A DNA stretch of 64,000 bases, from NCBI RefSeq assembly GCF_000745315.1, contig NZ_JQNQ01000001.1, positions 1,488,001 through 1,552,000 on the forward strand, given 5' to 3'. The notes below the pieces were generated by a model. That model ran no database searches, had not been told where the DNA came from, and saw only the letters and a program-made list of their open reading frames with translations. This DNA comes from Salegentibacter sp. Hel_I_6. Its GTDB lineage: Bacteria > Bacteroidota > Bacteroidia > Flavobacteriales > Flavobacteriaceae. Positions 26,882 through 35,351 of this stretch are shown one piece after another; the first letter of the stretch is position 1; every line of letters begins with the position of its first letter. Made by a program: the position numbers and the translations under genes.

Positions 26882-27276
26882 TAGTGCCAATTAACCCTGT
26901 ACCCCTGCCCTGCTAGTAAATTATCTTTCTCCATCTCATTATCCAATACTTTTCGATTCTTGTAAAGGAGTGCAACCACTTTCAATTTCCTTTTATTTTC
27001 TATTCTAAAAACACGTAAGTAACCACGTAGTTACGTGTTTTCGGTTTTGTCTATTATTTCCGGCACAAAATTCATTTTTCAAGGCACTGAATTTACCAAA
27101 TTATCTCAAATCGTATCAAAAACTATGAAACGTTAAAGTTTTACGTAGTTACCACATCCCTATATAAAAACTCTCAAAGGTTAATTACAATTTTGAAAGG
27201 AGACTTCTTTAATAACCTGAAGGGGGCTATTTAAATTAATATAACCTATAGTCCCCTTTTTAAAATCCATTGTATT
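26882..27276. other. 395-bp non-coding region with repeats; possible replication or control locus
   Basis: Contains a perfect 11-bp inverted repeat, AAAACACGTAA (27008-27018) with TTACGTGTTTT (27031-27041), with a nested GTAAC...GTTAC. The core ACGTAGTTAC (27025-27034) recurs at 27143-27152. A hairpin of GGGGGCTAT with ATAGTCCCC type lies at about 27220-27258, just before the next gene. The region precedes a replication-like module. No gene seen. Confidence 0.45.
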
Positions 27277-27558
27277 ATGCCTACATCAATTATTACCACC
27301 GACGATTTAAGAGAATTTAAAATGGAACTGCTGGATGACATTAAAAAACTGCTTGCCCAGCAAAAGTCAGGAAGGATTAAAAAGTACCTGAAATCTGCTG
27401 AAGTTATGGATCTTCTCAAGGTAAGTCCTGGAACGCTTCAAAACTTAAGAATAAACGGTACGTTGCCTTATACCAAAATAGGTGGGCTCATTTATTACGA
27501 GATGGATGAAATCCAAAAAGTAATGGAAGAGAATCGCGTGCATCATTTAGAATATTAA
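27277..27558 (+). CDS. Excisionase-like helix-turn-helix protein
   Basis: 93 residues. After a helical start (DLREFKMELLDDIKKLLAQQ) comes a MerR/excisionase-type HTH: YLKSAEVMDLLKVSPGTLQNL, then NGTLPYTKIGGLIYYEMDEI. Such 'HTH_17' proteins are common in Bacteroidetes conjugative elements as excision or replication regulators. It starts the three-gene run leading to the DnaC-like loader; the next gene begins 3 bp downstream. The repeats at 27008-27152 are candidate binding sites (inference). Confidence 0.85.
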   Translation: MPTSIITTDDLREFKMELLDDIKKLLAQQKSGRIKKYLKSAEVMDLLKVSPGTLQNLRINGTLPYTKIGGLIYYEMDEIQKVMEENRVHHLEY

Positions 27559-27561
27559 GCG

Positions 27562-28281
27562 ATGAATTATATAAAGCTTTTAAACGCCGCTTTTGAAAAA
27601 TTTTATTTTGATGATCGTCTAAATCCAACGCATATCAGCTTGTATATGGCTTTATTCCAGGAATGGAATAGCAGCAGGTTTGCGTCGGGTTTTTTCGTGA
27701 ACCGAAGGGATTTGATGAATGCTGCAAAGATAGGATCTAAATCTACCTATCACAGATGTATAACCGATCTTGACACCTGGAATTATCTGAAATATTTTCC
27801 TTCCAATAACCCATACAAAGGCAGCAAGATCAAGATGTCCATTATTGAGACAGGTGATGAACCTGAGGAAGCTCATTACGATCCCAAATTGGAACAGCTT
27901 GCGGAACGCTACCATCCCAATAGGGAACTAGTAATAGACCAACACTGTCCCGTCAGTGGACAAGCTTTGGTATCTACTATAAACAATACTAAACCAATAA
28001 AACATAATAAACATCCAAACAGTTTGAAGGTGGTACTGGATTTTTTTAGTAATAAAAATTTTAATCCTGATTATGGAAAAGAGTTCTACGAGTACTATGA
28101 AGACCGGAAGTGGCAAACAAGCGATGGTTCTGATGTGAGAGATTGGCGCGCTCTGGCAAAATATTGGGTTGAACAGAAATCGCTTATGAAACAAAAAAAG
28201 AAATTAAATAAAAAGCAAGTATCCCATTTCAGGGACAACCTGCGAACCACTAAAAATAAAGATTATGGACAACCCCTCTAA
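27562..28281 (+). CDS. Winged-helix replication initiator-like protein
   Basis: 239 residues. The N-terminal ~90 look like a winged helix: LNPTHISLYMALFQEWN, then FFVNRRDLMNAAKIGSKSTY, then LDTWNYLKYFPSNNP. A disordered middle is followed by a C-terminal segment, KEFYEYYEDRKWQTSDGSDV then RDWRALAKYWVEQ, which resembles the end of phage and plasmid replisome organiser proteins (DnaD-like). Its 3' end overlaps the loader gene by 17 bp, supporting a joint role in replicating the excised element. Not a recognised named family. Confidence 0.65.
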   Translation: MNYIKLLNAAFEKFYFDDRLNPTHISLYMALFQEWNSSRFASGFFVNRRDLMNAAKIGSKSTYHRCITDLDTWNYLKYFPSNNPYKGSKIKMSIIETGDEPEEAHYDPKLEQLAERYHPNRELVIDQHCPVSGQALVSTINNTKPIKHNKHPNSLKVVLDFFSNKNFNPDYGKEFYEYYEDRKWQTSDGSDVRDWRALAKYWVEQKSLMKQKKKLNKKQVSHFRDNLRTTKNKDYGQPL

Positions 28282-28927
28282 AATAATTGAAGGTGGCATT
28301 GAATATTCCTTAGGCAGGTTTGACGGAAAGTGTGTGCACTATGACTTTGAAAAAATTCTGGTCTACCTTGATGCCAAAGGAAAATTGCTCTTCGGGAAGA
28401 ATTTCAAAATTTATAAGAAAGACAAAAAAATCCTATTGAAGTTATGTTCTTATTTCATCAGGGACAAGGCTACCTGCGATAAATTTGAAATTGATATCGA
28501 AAAAGGGATACTACTTTCAGGTCCAGTAGGCTGCGGTAAAACTTCTTTGATGAAATTATTAAGGCACCTGGTGCCCGCACAACGCCCTTACGAAATGATC
28601 CCTTGCCGAAATGTAACCTTTAGTTTTAATCATTTGGGATATAAAACTATAGAAGAATATGGAAGTTCCAGGTTTTTCTGTTTTGATGATATGGGCGTTG
28701 AACCGCCCGGTAGATTTTACGGTAAAGACCTGAATGTTATGGGAGAAGTACTACTCTCCCGATATGACCTTTTCCTGGAAACCAATAGAAAAGTAAAAAC
28801 ACATGCTACCACTAATTTGAATGCTGAAGAATTGGAAGAACGTTACGGTAACCGTGTTCGCAGCCGGATGCGGGAATTGTTTAATTTAATTGCTTTTGAA
28901 AAAGTGGTTAGAGATAAGAGAAAGTAG
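28265..28927 (+). CDS. DnaC/IstB-like ATPase, probable helicase loader
   Basis: 220-residue AAA+ protein. Walker A GPVGCGKTS near residue 87 and Walker B FFCFDDMGVEP near 137. The C-terminal signature ATTNLNAEELEERYGNRV then RSRMRELFNLI is typical of DnaC-type loaders (sensor and Arg finger). No transposase is adjacent, so IstB is less likely. Together with the overlapping winged-helix gene it suggests the element can load a helicase at its own origin during transfer or plasmid-like maintenance. Confidence 0.85.
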   Translation: MDNPSKIIEGGIEYSLGRFDGKCVHYDFEKILVYLDAKGKLLFGKNFKIYKKDKKILLKLCSYFIRDKATCDKFEIDIEKGILLSGPVGCGKTSLMKLLRHLVPAQRPYEMIPCRNVTFSFNHLGYKTIEEYGSSRFFCFDDMGVEPPGRFYGKDLNVMGEVLLSRYDLFLETNRKVKTHATTNLNAEELEERYGNRVRSRMRELFNLIAFEKVVRDKRK

Positions 28928-29029
28928 AAGCCTATTACTAGTAGTGTCACTGGTAATGATAACTACCTTATAAAATATTTCTTAAAGTAAATAGGCTTGT
29001 TTAAACATCCGAATTGTGACGTTAAATTT

Positions 29030-29037
29030 TATCTTTG
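29030..29037 (+). promoter_or_regulatory. -7 box for the methyltransferase-nuclease-RES operon
   Basis: TATCTTTG matches the Bacteroidota -7 consensus TAnnTTTG exactly. No well-spaced -33 box was found. It overlaps the earliest possible TTG start, which argues that translation begins further downstream. Confidence 0.5.
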
Positions 29038-29055
29038 TGTAAAAATCTTAACCTT

Positions 29056-32022
29056 TTGCAACTATCTCAAACTTTTAAAGACGGATTGAATTCTCTTGGT
29101 TTTAACCAAGAGAACAATCATTGTCTTTTCTTTACTGATGATTATAAGCAAACAGAAGATTTATCAGTAAAACTTCAACTTGAAAAAGCAATAAAGTTTG
29201 AGGCTTCGGCAGTTTTTTTCCGAAATGAAATTAACAAGTTCAAAGCGCAAATTTATATTTACGACTTTACTCAATCAGATTCTGATGAGAGCCATTTGAG
29301 CAATATTCAAAAAATGGTATGGAGCAACGGTGCTGTTCCTATTGTCTGTATTTTTTACAAGACGGAAATAAAAATACTCGATTGCACACAACATATTCAA
29401 GATGATAATAAGCCTGTTTATTTGGCGAGTTTAAATAATATAGCCAAGGCTCATCAACTTTATAACGCAAATTTTGCCGTTAAGATAAAAACAGGAACGT
29501 TCTGGGAAGAATCTAGTGTTAAAAATAAATTTAAATTCAATGCATCTTCCTACGATATCCTTATACGATGGATAAGAGAGATAGCTAAACAAATTGCATT
29601 CTCAAATTCCAATGCCGATGAGCGAATAATAAAAAAAATCATTATTCAGTCGATAATGATTAAATATTTAGAGGAAAGAAAAGACCCAGATGGTAATAGC
29701 TCTTTTAACCAAAAATATTTCCAGAAATATGGCAGTTGCCAAGAATTTGTAGACGTTCTGTCTAATGGAAATTTTGTGGCTCTGTTAGATGATTTACAGC
29801 ACGATTTAAATGGTAATCTTTTTGAATGGAACTCCGAAGAGAAGAATTTAATACCTACTTTAAATTTAAATGGTCTTGTTGAAGCTTTGAAAGCTTATAA
29901 AAGACCCGAAGAAAGCCACAATCAGATTCTTGAACTAATAAGATATTACGAATTCAGTTATATTCCCGTAGAATTGATAAGTCGTATCTACGAAGAGTTT
30001 TTGGCTGGGGGCGATGATACCTTGTTTAGCCAAAAAGAGAAAAAACAAAAAGATGGCATCTTTTACACACCATCCCATTTAGCGCAGTTATTAGTTGATG
30101 AAATTATGCCGTTACATCAGTATGGCAGTATTGACATCAAATCATTTACAATCTTGGATCCTGCTTGCGGATCGGGAATTTTCCTTGTATTGGCTTTTAA
30201 AAGATTGGTACAATGGTGGCGCTTACAGAACGACCTAAAACAACCAAATATTCAAACTTTAAAGACTATTTTAGAATGTCTTTATGGTGTTGATAAAGAG
30301 TATCAGGCAACCAAACTTGCAGCCTTTAGTCTTTGTCTCGCACTTTGCGACGAGCTTTCTCCTAAACAGATTATCAACGAATTAAAATTTAGTGACCTTA
30401 CAGAAAATCAAATTTTACATTCTGACTTTTTTATAGAGCACTTATTGGTTAAAGAAGATAAAGATTCTGAACAAAGAGCTGACTTCAAAAAAATAAGTAA
30501 TAAGAAGTTTTCAAGAATTATTGGCAATCCACCTTTTGACCGTGGAGCCCTTAACTTATATAATAAAAAGTGGGAGAAGGAAAACATAGATGTTCCGCAA
30601 GGTCAAATTGCGTTGAAGTTTTTATCCGAAGCTTTAGAATTTTTAGAGCCTGGCGGATTGCAATGCCTCATAATCAAATCATCCAGTCTTCTCTACAATA
30701 CAAGTTCAACGGAATTTAAGGATAGGTTGTTTTCAAATTATAATGTGCTTCAAGTCCTTGATTTCACCCCACTAGGGCGTAATAACAGTCTGTGGGATGG
30801 CGCAGATGTAGCTAGTGCCGCTATATTTCTACGTAATGAAAAACCAGATTTTAGTAAAAATATCCTGCATTTAATCTTTAGGAGAACTAAAGCGGTCAAA
30901 GAACGTATAGTTTTTGAGGTGGATGAATACGATTTTCATTTCGTTAATAGAAATGATGCGGTAAATAATCACTTTATTTGGAAAATCAACTTATTAGGTG
31001 GTGGTAGGATTGCAAGTTTGATAGCTAAATCACAAGTGCTAGATGATTTTGAAGACTATCTGAAATCTGAAGATTGTGTTTCGATGGAAGGCTATCAAAA
31101 AGGGTCTCATGGGAAAATGCAACCGAGCTATATGTACGAACTCGAAACCTTGCCTACGTCAGCTATCACTGCAAGAGGGATTGATTACCGACAGTTAGAA
31201 TCGATACCTAATAATACTATTTTTTCAAAAGTCCCTCAAAGACTATTTTTTGAATCACCTAATGTAATTCTATGGGAAAATATGGGTACAGAAAAATTAC
31301 CAGTTTTTCTGAATACCCAAAAGTCTTTTTCGTTCAAGGACAAATTAATATCCGTAAAATCAGAAACTAATAATTTAAAGGTTTTGCGGAGTATTGCTAA
31401 TAATTTTGAGAAAAACTCTGACTTTTATCGCTTTTTTATATTCTGTACAAGTAGTCAAGTATTAATTAATTTGAATTCCGCTATCCTAAAAAAAGATTAT
31501 ATGACCTTGCCATATGTTGAGGATAGGAAAGAGTTTTTCAGCCATATAGATCTCAATATCATAGATGACGTCAACACATATTATCAAGACTTTTTACGGC
31601 ACGGAGAACGTTCTGTGATTTTGGATAAACTTGAAGGAAATGAACTAAAAAATACAATTGAGTTATATGGTATTGAATATTGTAAACTACTAAACAACAT
31701 ACAAAATAATCGAAAGCAAACTTTTAAAGTTTATGAAGTTTGCGAGCTTTATGATAGCAGTTATATATGTGTAGTTTTTAAATATAGTTCGGCATCATCT
31801 AAAAATGAAATAAACTGGAAAAAAGATGGTCTTCAAGAGATTGAATCATTATCCAATTTTCAGATTTCAAGTAGATTAAACTCCCAAAGGATTGTTCGGT
31901 ATTATCATTCCGACAATACGATAGTTATTGTTAAACCAAATCAAAAAAGGTACTGGCTTTCTCATAAAGCTTACAGGGATGCTGATAAGACCTTAATTGA
32001 TTTAGTGAAAAATATAAATTAA
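29056..32022 (+). CDS. Large N6-adenine DNA methyltransferase (Eco57I/type IIG-like)
   Basis: About 988 residues from a TTG at 29056; the frame opens at a TTG at 29035 inside the -7 box, and no early ATG exists. Motif I ILDPACGSGIFLVLAFKRL is near residue 366 and motif IV RIIGNPPFDRG near 487, giving a gamma-class m6A enzyme. The HTH-like FYTPSHLAQLLVDEI precedes motif I. The N-terminal ~150 residues (SAVFFRNEINKFKAQIYIYD) are a domain seen in other large methyltransferases, without a visible nuclease motif. The C-terminal ~450 residues should hold target recognition. A nuclease gene follows 2 bp later, so restriction may be split between them. Confidence 0.88.
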   Translation: MQLSQTFKDGLNSLGFNQENNHCLFFTDDYKQTEDLSVKLQLEKAIKFEASAVFFRNEINKFKAQIYIYDFTQSDSDESHLSNIQKMVWSNGAVPIVCIFYKTEIKILDCTQHIQDDNKPVYLASLNNIAKAHQLYNANFAVKIKTGTFWEESSVKNKFKFNASSYDILIRWIREIAKQIAFSNSNADERIIKKIIIQSIMIKYLEERKDPDGNSSFNQKYFQKYGSCQEFVDVLSNGNFVALLDDLQHDLNGNLFEWNSEEKNLIPTLNLNGLVEALKAYKRPEESHNQILELIRYYEFSYIPVELISRIYEEFLAGGDDTLFSQKEKKQKDGIFYTPSHLAQLLVDEIMPLHQYGSIDIKSFTILDPACGSGIFLVLAFKRLVQWWRLQNDLKQPNIQTLKTILECLYGVDKEYQATKLAAFSLCLALCDELSPKQIINELKFSDLTENQILHSDFFIEHLLVKEDKDSEQRADFKKISNKKFSRIIGNPPFDRGALNLYNKKWEKENIDVPQGQIALKFLSEALEFLEPGGLQCLIIKSSSLLYNTSSTEFKDRLFSNYNVLQVLDFTPLGRNNSLWDGADVASAAIFLRNEKPDFSKNILHLIFRRTKAVKERIVFEVDEYDFHFVNRNDAVNNHFIWKINLLGGGRIASLIAKSQVLDDFEDYLKSEDCVSMEGYQKGSHGKMQPSYMYELETLPTSAITARGIDYRQLESIPNNTIFSKVPQRLFFESPNVILWENMGTEKLPVFLNTQKSFSFKDKLISVKSETNNLKVLRSIANNFEKNSDFYRFFIFCTSSQVLINLNSAILKKDYMTLPYVEDRKEFFSHIDLNIIDDVNTYYQDFLRHGERSVILDKLEGNELKNTIELYGIEYCKLLNNIQNNRKQTFKVYEVCELYDSSYICVVFKYSSASSKNEINWKKDGLQEIESLSNFQISSRLNSQRIVRYYHSDNTIVIVKPNQKRYWLSHKAYRDADKTLIDLVKNIN

Positions 32023-32024
32023 GA

Positions 32025-32696
32025 ATGGTGGTCGATGATTTTTCTGAAGACAGCATTGAGGCTTCTTTAAGTATAGACATTTCTGCAGAAGATATTCGTC
32101 GTAAGATTTTGGAAAGTATTTCGAATACCGCAAAACCCTTCATTCATTCCATACATACGCATAAAAATTCCGATTGGAATGAGGATAGTTTAACTCAAGT
32201 CTTCATAGCACAAAACACTGTTCAACTACAAAAGCTTTCCACATCGTTAATGGTTGCTACTCAATACAGGGATATTTATCATAAAACTAAAGGTATTCCC
32301 GATGTATTTTATTCAATGATTGAAGAAGGCAGAGACCATAAACCTTCTTTTGTAATGGAAGCTAAACGATTACCCACACCCATAAGTTCTCGTGAAAAAG
32401 AATATGTTGTAGGTAAAACAACAGCTGGAAATCCAAACGGTGGAATCGAACGATTCAAATTAGGAAAACACGGAGCTGGTCATTCTCATTGTGGAATGTT
32501 GGCATTTGTAGAGAAAGAAGAATATCAATATTGGTTAAAAAATATAAATTCTTGGATAGCGGAATTATACCCTATTTGGTCTGAAAGTGAGTTATTAAAA
32601 CTACAAAAAAACTATGCGCATTACAGTCATTACAAGTCCAAAGTGGAAAGAGAGAAAGATGAAGTTAATCTCGATCATTTTTGGATAAAAATTTAA
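32025..32696 (+). CDS. PD-(D/E)xK nuclease-like partner protein
   Basis: 223 residues. A possible active site is E near 54 (DWNEDSLTQVF), PD near 91 (KGIPDVFYSM) and ExK near 111 (FVMEAKRLP), the order of a PD-(D/E)xK fold. Gly-rich TAGNPNGGIERFKLGKHGAGH follows, then a Trp-rich helical C-terminus. It begins 2 bp after the methyltransferase stop, so the two are surely co-translated. The likely role is the cutting subunit of a restriction system whose target the methyltransferase protects. I do not recognise a named family. Confidence 0.75.
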   Translation: MVVDDFSEDSIEASLSIDISAEDIRRKILESISNTAKPFIHSIHTHKNSDWNEDSLTQVFIAQNTVQLQKLSTSLMVATQYRDIYHKTKGIPDVFYSMIEEGRDHKPSFVMEAKRLPTPISSREKEYVVGKTTAGNPNGGIERFKLGKHGAGHSHCGMLAFVEKEEYQYWLKNINSWIAELYPIWSESELLKLQKNYAHYSHYKSKVEREKDEVNLDHFWIKI

Positions 32697-32751
32697 AATA
32701 TATTCTTCCGAAACTTAATTATTTAACAACCTCAAGAAAGCTGAATGTTAT

Positions 32752-33921
32752 ATGGCTTGGACAAGACGTTTTAATAAACCTGGAGATCCTGAAGAAGGGT
32801 ATTATTTCAATATTGGGTCTTTTGTCTGTCAAAACCATTTTTACGATGATTACATCAATAATCATATAGAGGAAAATGGAAAAAAAAGCCGCTGCTCTTA
32901 TTGTGGGAAAGTGAGGGTTGTAATAGAGTTAGAATCAGTTCTTGAGATATTAGCAGATGGACTAAACTACATTTACGAAGATCCGGCTAATAGTCGATTT
33001 TTAGAGAAAGATTCAAAATATGGTTACGGCGGAAATGTAATGCCATTTAGTGAAGTGTGGTGGAATGATCCCTTTGATTTACGAATTGAGGACGACCAAC
33101 TAATAGAAGATATTTATAATCAATTAGAAACTGACCAGTTATACTGTAAACGAGACGAATTTGGTTCTCACGAGGATTTTCTTCACGACCTATGGAATCA
33201 CTTTAAATTAGTTCTAAGACATAAAGCTCGCTTCGCTTTTCATTTTCCCAATACTTTCAAACAATGGAATTTATCTGACCCCGCGGACATACTTCATCAG
33301 GTTCAATATGCCATTTTAAAGAACAATATGATAATTGAACTTCCTGAAAACTCAAAGTTTTATAGAACTAGACAACACCAAATAATAGATGAAGTATCTG
33401 AAGCTTCGCATATTGCCTCCTTGCCAAACTCTCTCAATAAAACATCAGGTAGGATGAATGCTGCGGGAATATCTTTGTTTTATTGTAGCCAAAACAAAGA
33501 TCTAACTATCAAAGAAGTAGTTCGTAAGAGTCGCACCTCAAGTCCTTACTATACAACTGTAATATTCAAAAACAATAAGAAATTACAACTTGTAGACCTT
33601 ACGAAGCTTCCGGATATACCTTCAGTTTTGGATAGAGATAACAATCGATTTAGGGACATAATTTTTTTTATGAAAACTTTTATGAAAGAAATTAGCCTGC
33701 CTATAAAAAATAAAAATTCTGTTCTCGACTATTTGCCAACACAAGTAATTACAGAATATCTACGATATAATCCCGATTTAGATGTTCAGGGTATGGTCTA
33801 TTGGTCATCTAAAAGTACTCTCAAAAAGAATATTGTGCTTTTTTATGACCACGAAGAGTCCTTAAAAAAATTAAGTTTTGACGATTCCAGCTTAAAGACC
33901 TATCTAATTCAAGATTTATAA
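32752..33921 (+). CDS. HEPN/RES-type protein, probable NAD-degrading toxin
   Basis: 389 residues. The N-terminal part has a Cys cluster (VCQNHF near 25, CSYCGK near 48) and a helical stretch, as in the HEPN/RES N-terminal domain. The C-terminal RES domain is seen as KFYRTRQ near 200, SGRMNAAGISLFYCS near 231-245, then KEV with the expected Glu near 251. Characterised RES toxins break down NAD+. The usual Xre antitoxin is absent. It lies 55 bp after the nuclease gene on the same strand, suggesting a third, abortive-infection arm of the same system (inference). Confidence 0.8.
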   Translation: MAWTRRFNKPGDPEEGYYFNIGSFVCQNHFYDDYINNHIEENGKKSRCSYCGKVRVVIELESVLEILADGLNYIYEDPANSRFLEKDSKYGYGGNVMPFSEVWWNDPFDLRIEDDQLIEDIYNQLETDQLYCKRDEFGSHEDFLHDLWNHFKLVLRHKARFAFHFPNTFKQWNLSDPADILHQVQYAILKNNMIIELPENSKFYRTRQHQIIDEVSEASHIASLPNSLNKTSGRMNAAGISLFYCSQNKDLTIKEVVRKSRTSSPYYTTVIFKNNKKLQLVDLTKLPDIPSVLDRDNNRFRDIIFFMKTFMKEISLPIKNKNSVLDYLPTQVITEYLRYNPDLDVQGMVYWSSKSTLKKNIVLFYDHEESLKKLSFDDSSLKTYLIQDL

Positions 33922-34104
33922 GGAGTATTTATAAGCTTCAATTAAAATCTCTTTTAAACATTTAGTAATTTCCATCCCTAACTCACTCCTAGTTAATATA
34001 ATTTTTATTATCCAATCTAGTACTATAAGAGACAAAGCTCGAAAATTAACTGAATCCCAAAAGCGCAGTTAAACATTCATAAACAGTTTTAATTAACACG
34101 TGAC

Positions 34105-34470
34105 AATTCGAACTTTCACACCCCTACTTTCAAACCCTAATTGCTTTTTGGTTCTGCAATTGATAGGCAAACCATACAGCTTCCTTTTGAATTTCCAGAT
34201 TCGTTCTTGCCAACGTTTACCACTATCCTCTGAATTATCCGAATAGTTAAAATGCTTGGCCAAATTATAGCTCTTTCTTATAAGAAGAAAAGCTTGTGGT
34301 TATAACGGGTCAATAAAATATCCAATGGTGTTTCTGACTTTTTGTTGGGCCTTAAAATTTCCAATCCAATATTCAACATAATTTCTTCCTTCAATGTCAT
34401 TTATTCCAATGGTGCCTGAATTGAATCTTTTCCCCCGTGTCCAACTTCAATAACAATTCGTTTTCTGGTT
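34105..34470 (-). pseudogene. Decayed N-acetylmuramoyl-L-alanine amidase
   Basis: Three frames on the minus strand, read in order, give amidase_3-like pieces. RIVIEVGHGGKDS at about 34460-34423 carries the zinc-ligand region. LNIGLEILRPNKKSE comes near 34375-34330, and NLEIQKEAVWFAYQLQNQ at 34201-34148. The fragment ends with LGFESRGVK at about 34147-34115. Frameshifts and at least one stop break the gene. Conjugative elements of this group often carry such an amidase to open the cell wall for the transfer channel. Here it must be supplied elsewhere or be dispensable. Confidence 0.7.
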
Positions 34471-34612
34471 GCCGGTTCTTGTCAAAATTGATGCACATAT
34501 TCTGGAACAAAATCACAAAATTGATGTTTTTGTCCCCTCCTCCCCTTTCCACATTTCCAGTTATTAACAAGCCTCTTCCAAAAACTAATATTATTTAATG
34601 CTAAATGAAAGC

Positions 34613-34668
34613 ATTGAAAATCAATCTAATACAAATAATATTTTATTCACAATTTATTGATTTTCAAT
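34613..34668. promoter_or_regulatory. 13-bp inverted repeat upstream of tra operon
   Basis: ATTGAAAATCAAT (34613-34625) and ATTGATTTTCAAT (34656-34668) are perfect reverse complements separated by 30 bp, ending 67 bp before traE. A candidate operator for control of transfer genes. Confidence 0.5.
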
Positions 34669-34735
34669 TATTTAAGTCATTAAATTTCTAATTTTCTCAT
34701 AATGAAAACGAGTCAAAAATTTAAAATCCTTCGTT

Positions 34736-35023
34736 ATGAAAAAATCAATCTTTCTGGCAACATTCTTCTCGTTGCTATCCACGTCACTTTTTGCGCAAAT
34801 CGGTGGGATCGAAGATTCCGTAGCCGATATTTCCGATACTATAAGGAATATATTTCCAATCATTCTTGGAGTCATCTTTTTAGTCGGCTTTCTTTTTAAT
34901 GCCGGTCACTTCTTTGGGGAAAACTCCGATCTCAAAAAAGGAATAACCCGAGTGTTGGTCTTTGTTCTAATCGCAGGCGCTGTGGTGGGAATCTTCACCT
35001 ATTTGATCACCATTGTAGTCTAG
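34736..35023 (+). CDS. traE: Conjugative transfer protein TraE (DUF4134)
   Basis: 95 residues with a cleavable signal peptide (FLATFFSLLSTSLFAQ) and two hydrophobic helices (FPIILGVIFLVGFLFNAG and VLVFVLIAGAVVGIFTYLI). Size, layout and position match DUF4134/TraE of CTnDOT, the VirB2-like pilin-type component of the channel. It is first of the plus-strand tra run. Confidence 0.85.
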   Translation: MKKSIFLATFFSLLSTSLFAQIGGIEDSVADISDTIRNIFPIILGVIFLVGFLFNAGHFFGENSDLKKGITRVLVFVLIAGAVVGIFTYLITIVV

Positions 35024-35066
35024 ATCGGAAGCTAAGCCAGATTTAAAAATACACAAAGGAACAATT

Positions 35067-35351
35067 ATGAAAAAGTATGAACCTTATAAGAACATTCGAA
35101 AAGGTGCGGTAATCTTTGGGCTTTCCCTTCCCCTATTCGCGCTAATGATGCTTTCGATAATCGCGTCCCTACTGGTGATCATTTTCTCCTTCAGTCTGGG
35201 TGTGATTATTAGCGCCCTGCTCTTTAATGCATTCTTGTATATCGGGTTAAACCGTATCAGTAGGCTCCTGGAATTTCTACAGATGACCGGGGCATTTCCA
35301 AAAATGATCAGTAATAAAAGAAACTCAGGTATCCATTATGAAAAAGATTAA
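35067..35351 (+). CDS. traF: Conjugative transfer protein TraF (DUF4133)
   Basis: 94 residues, two adjacent membrane helices (AVIFGLSLPLFALMMLSIIA and IIFSFSLGVIISALLFNAFL), resembling DUF4133/TraF, a VirB3-like inner-membrane component. Its 3' end overlaps the TraG start by 14 bp, matching the usual coupling of VirB3 and VirB4 homologues. Confidence 0.85.
   Translation: MKKYEPYKNIRKGAVIFGLSLPLFALMMLSIIASLLVIIFSFSLGVIISALLFNAFLYIGLNRISRLLEFLQMTGAFPKMISNKRNSGIHYEKD

Larger units (their letters stand above)
33922..34735. other. 814-bp stretch with an amidase remnant and the tra promoter region
   Basis: No intact gene. 33922-34100 shows nothing definite. 34105-34470 holds decayed amidase coding sequence on the minus strand. 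34471-34735 is very AT-rich and carries a 13-bp inverted repeat before the first tra gene. Confidence 0.6.

Noticed and set aside
28265..28927. IstB transposition protein of an IS21-type element
   Set aside because: No IstA transposase or terminal repeats nearby; overlap with a winged-helix gene fits a helicase loader better.
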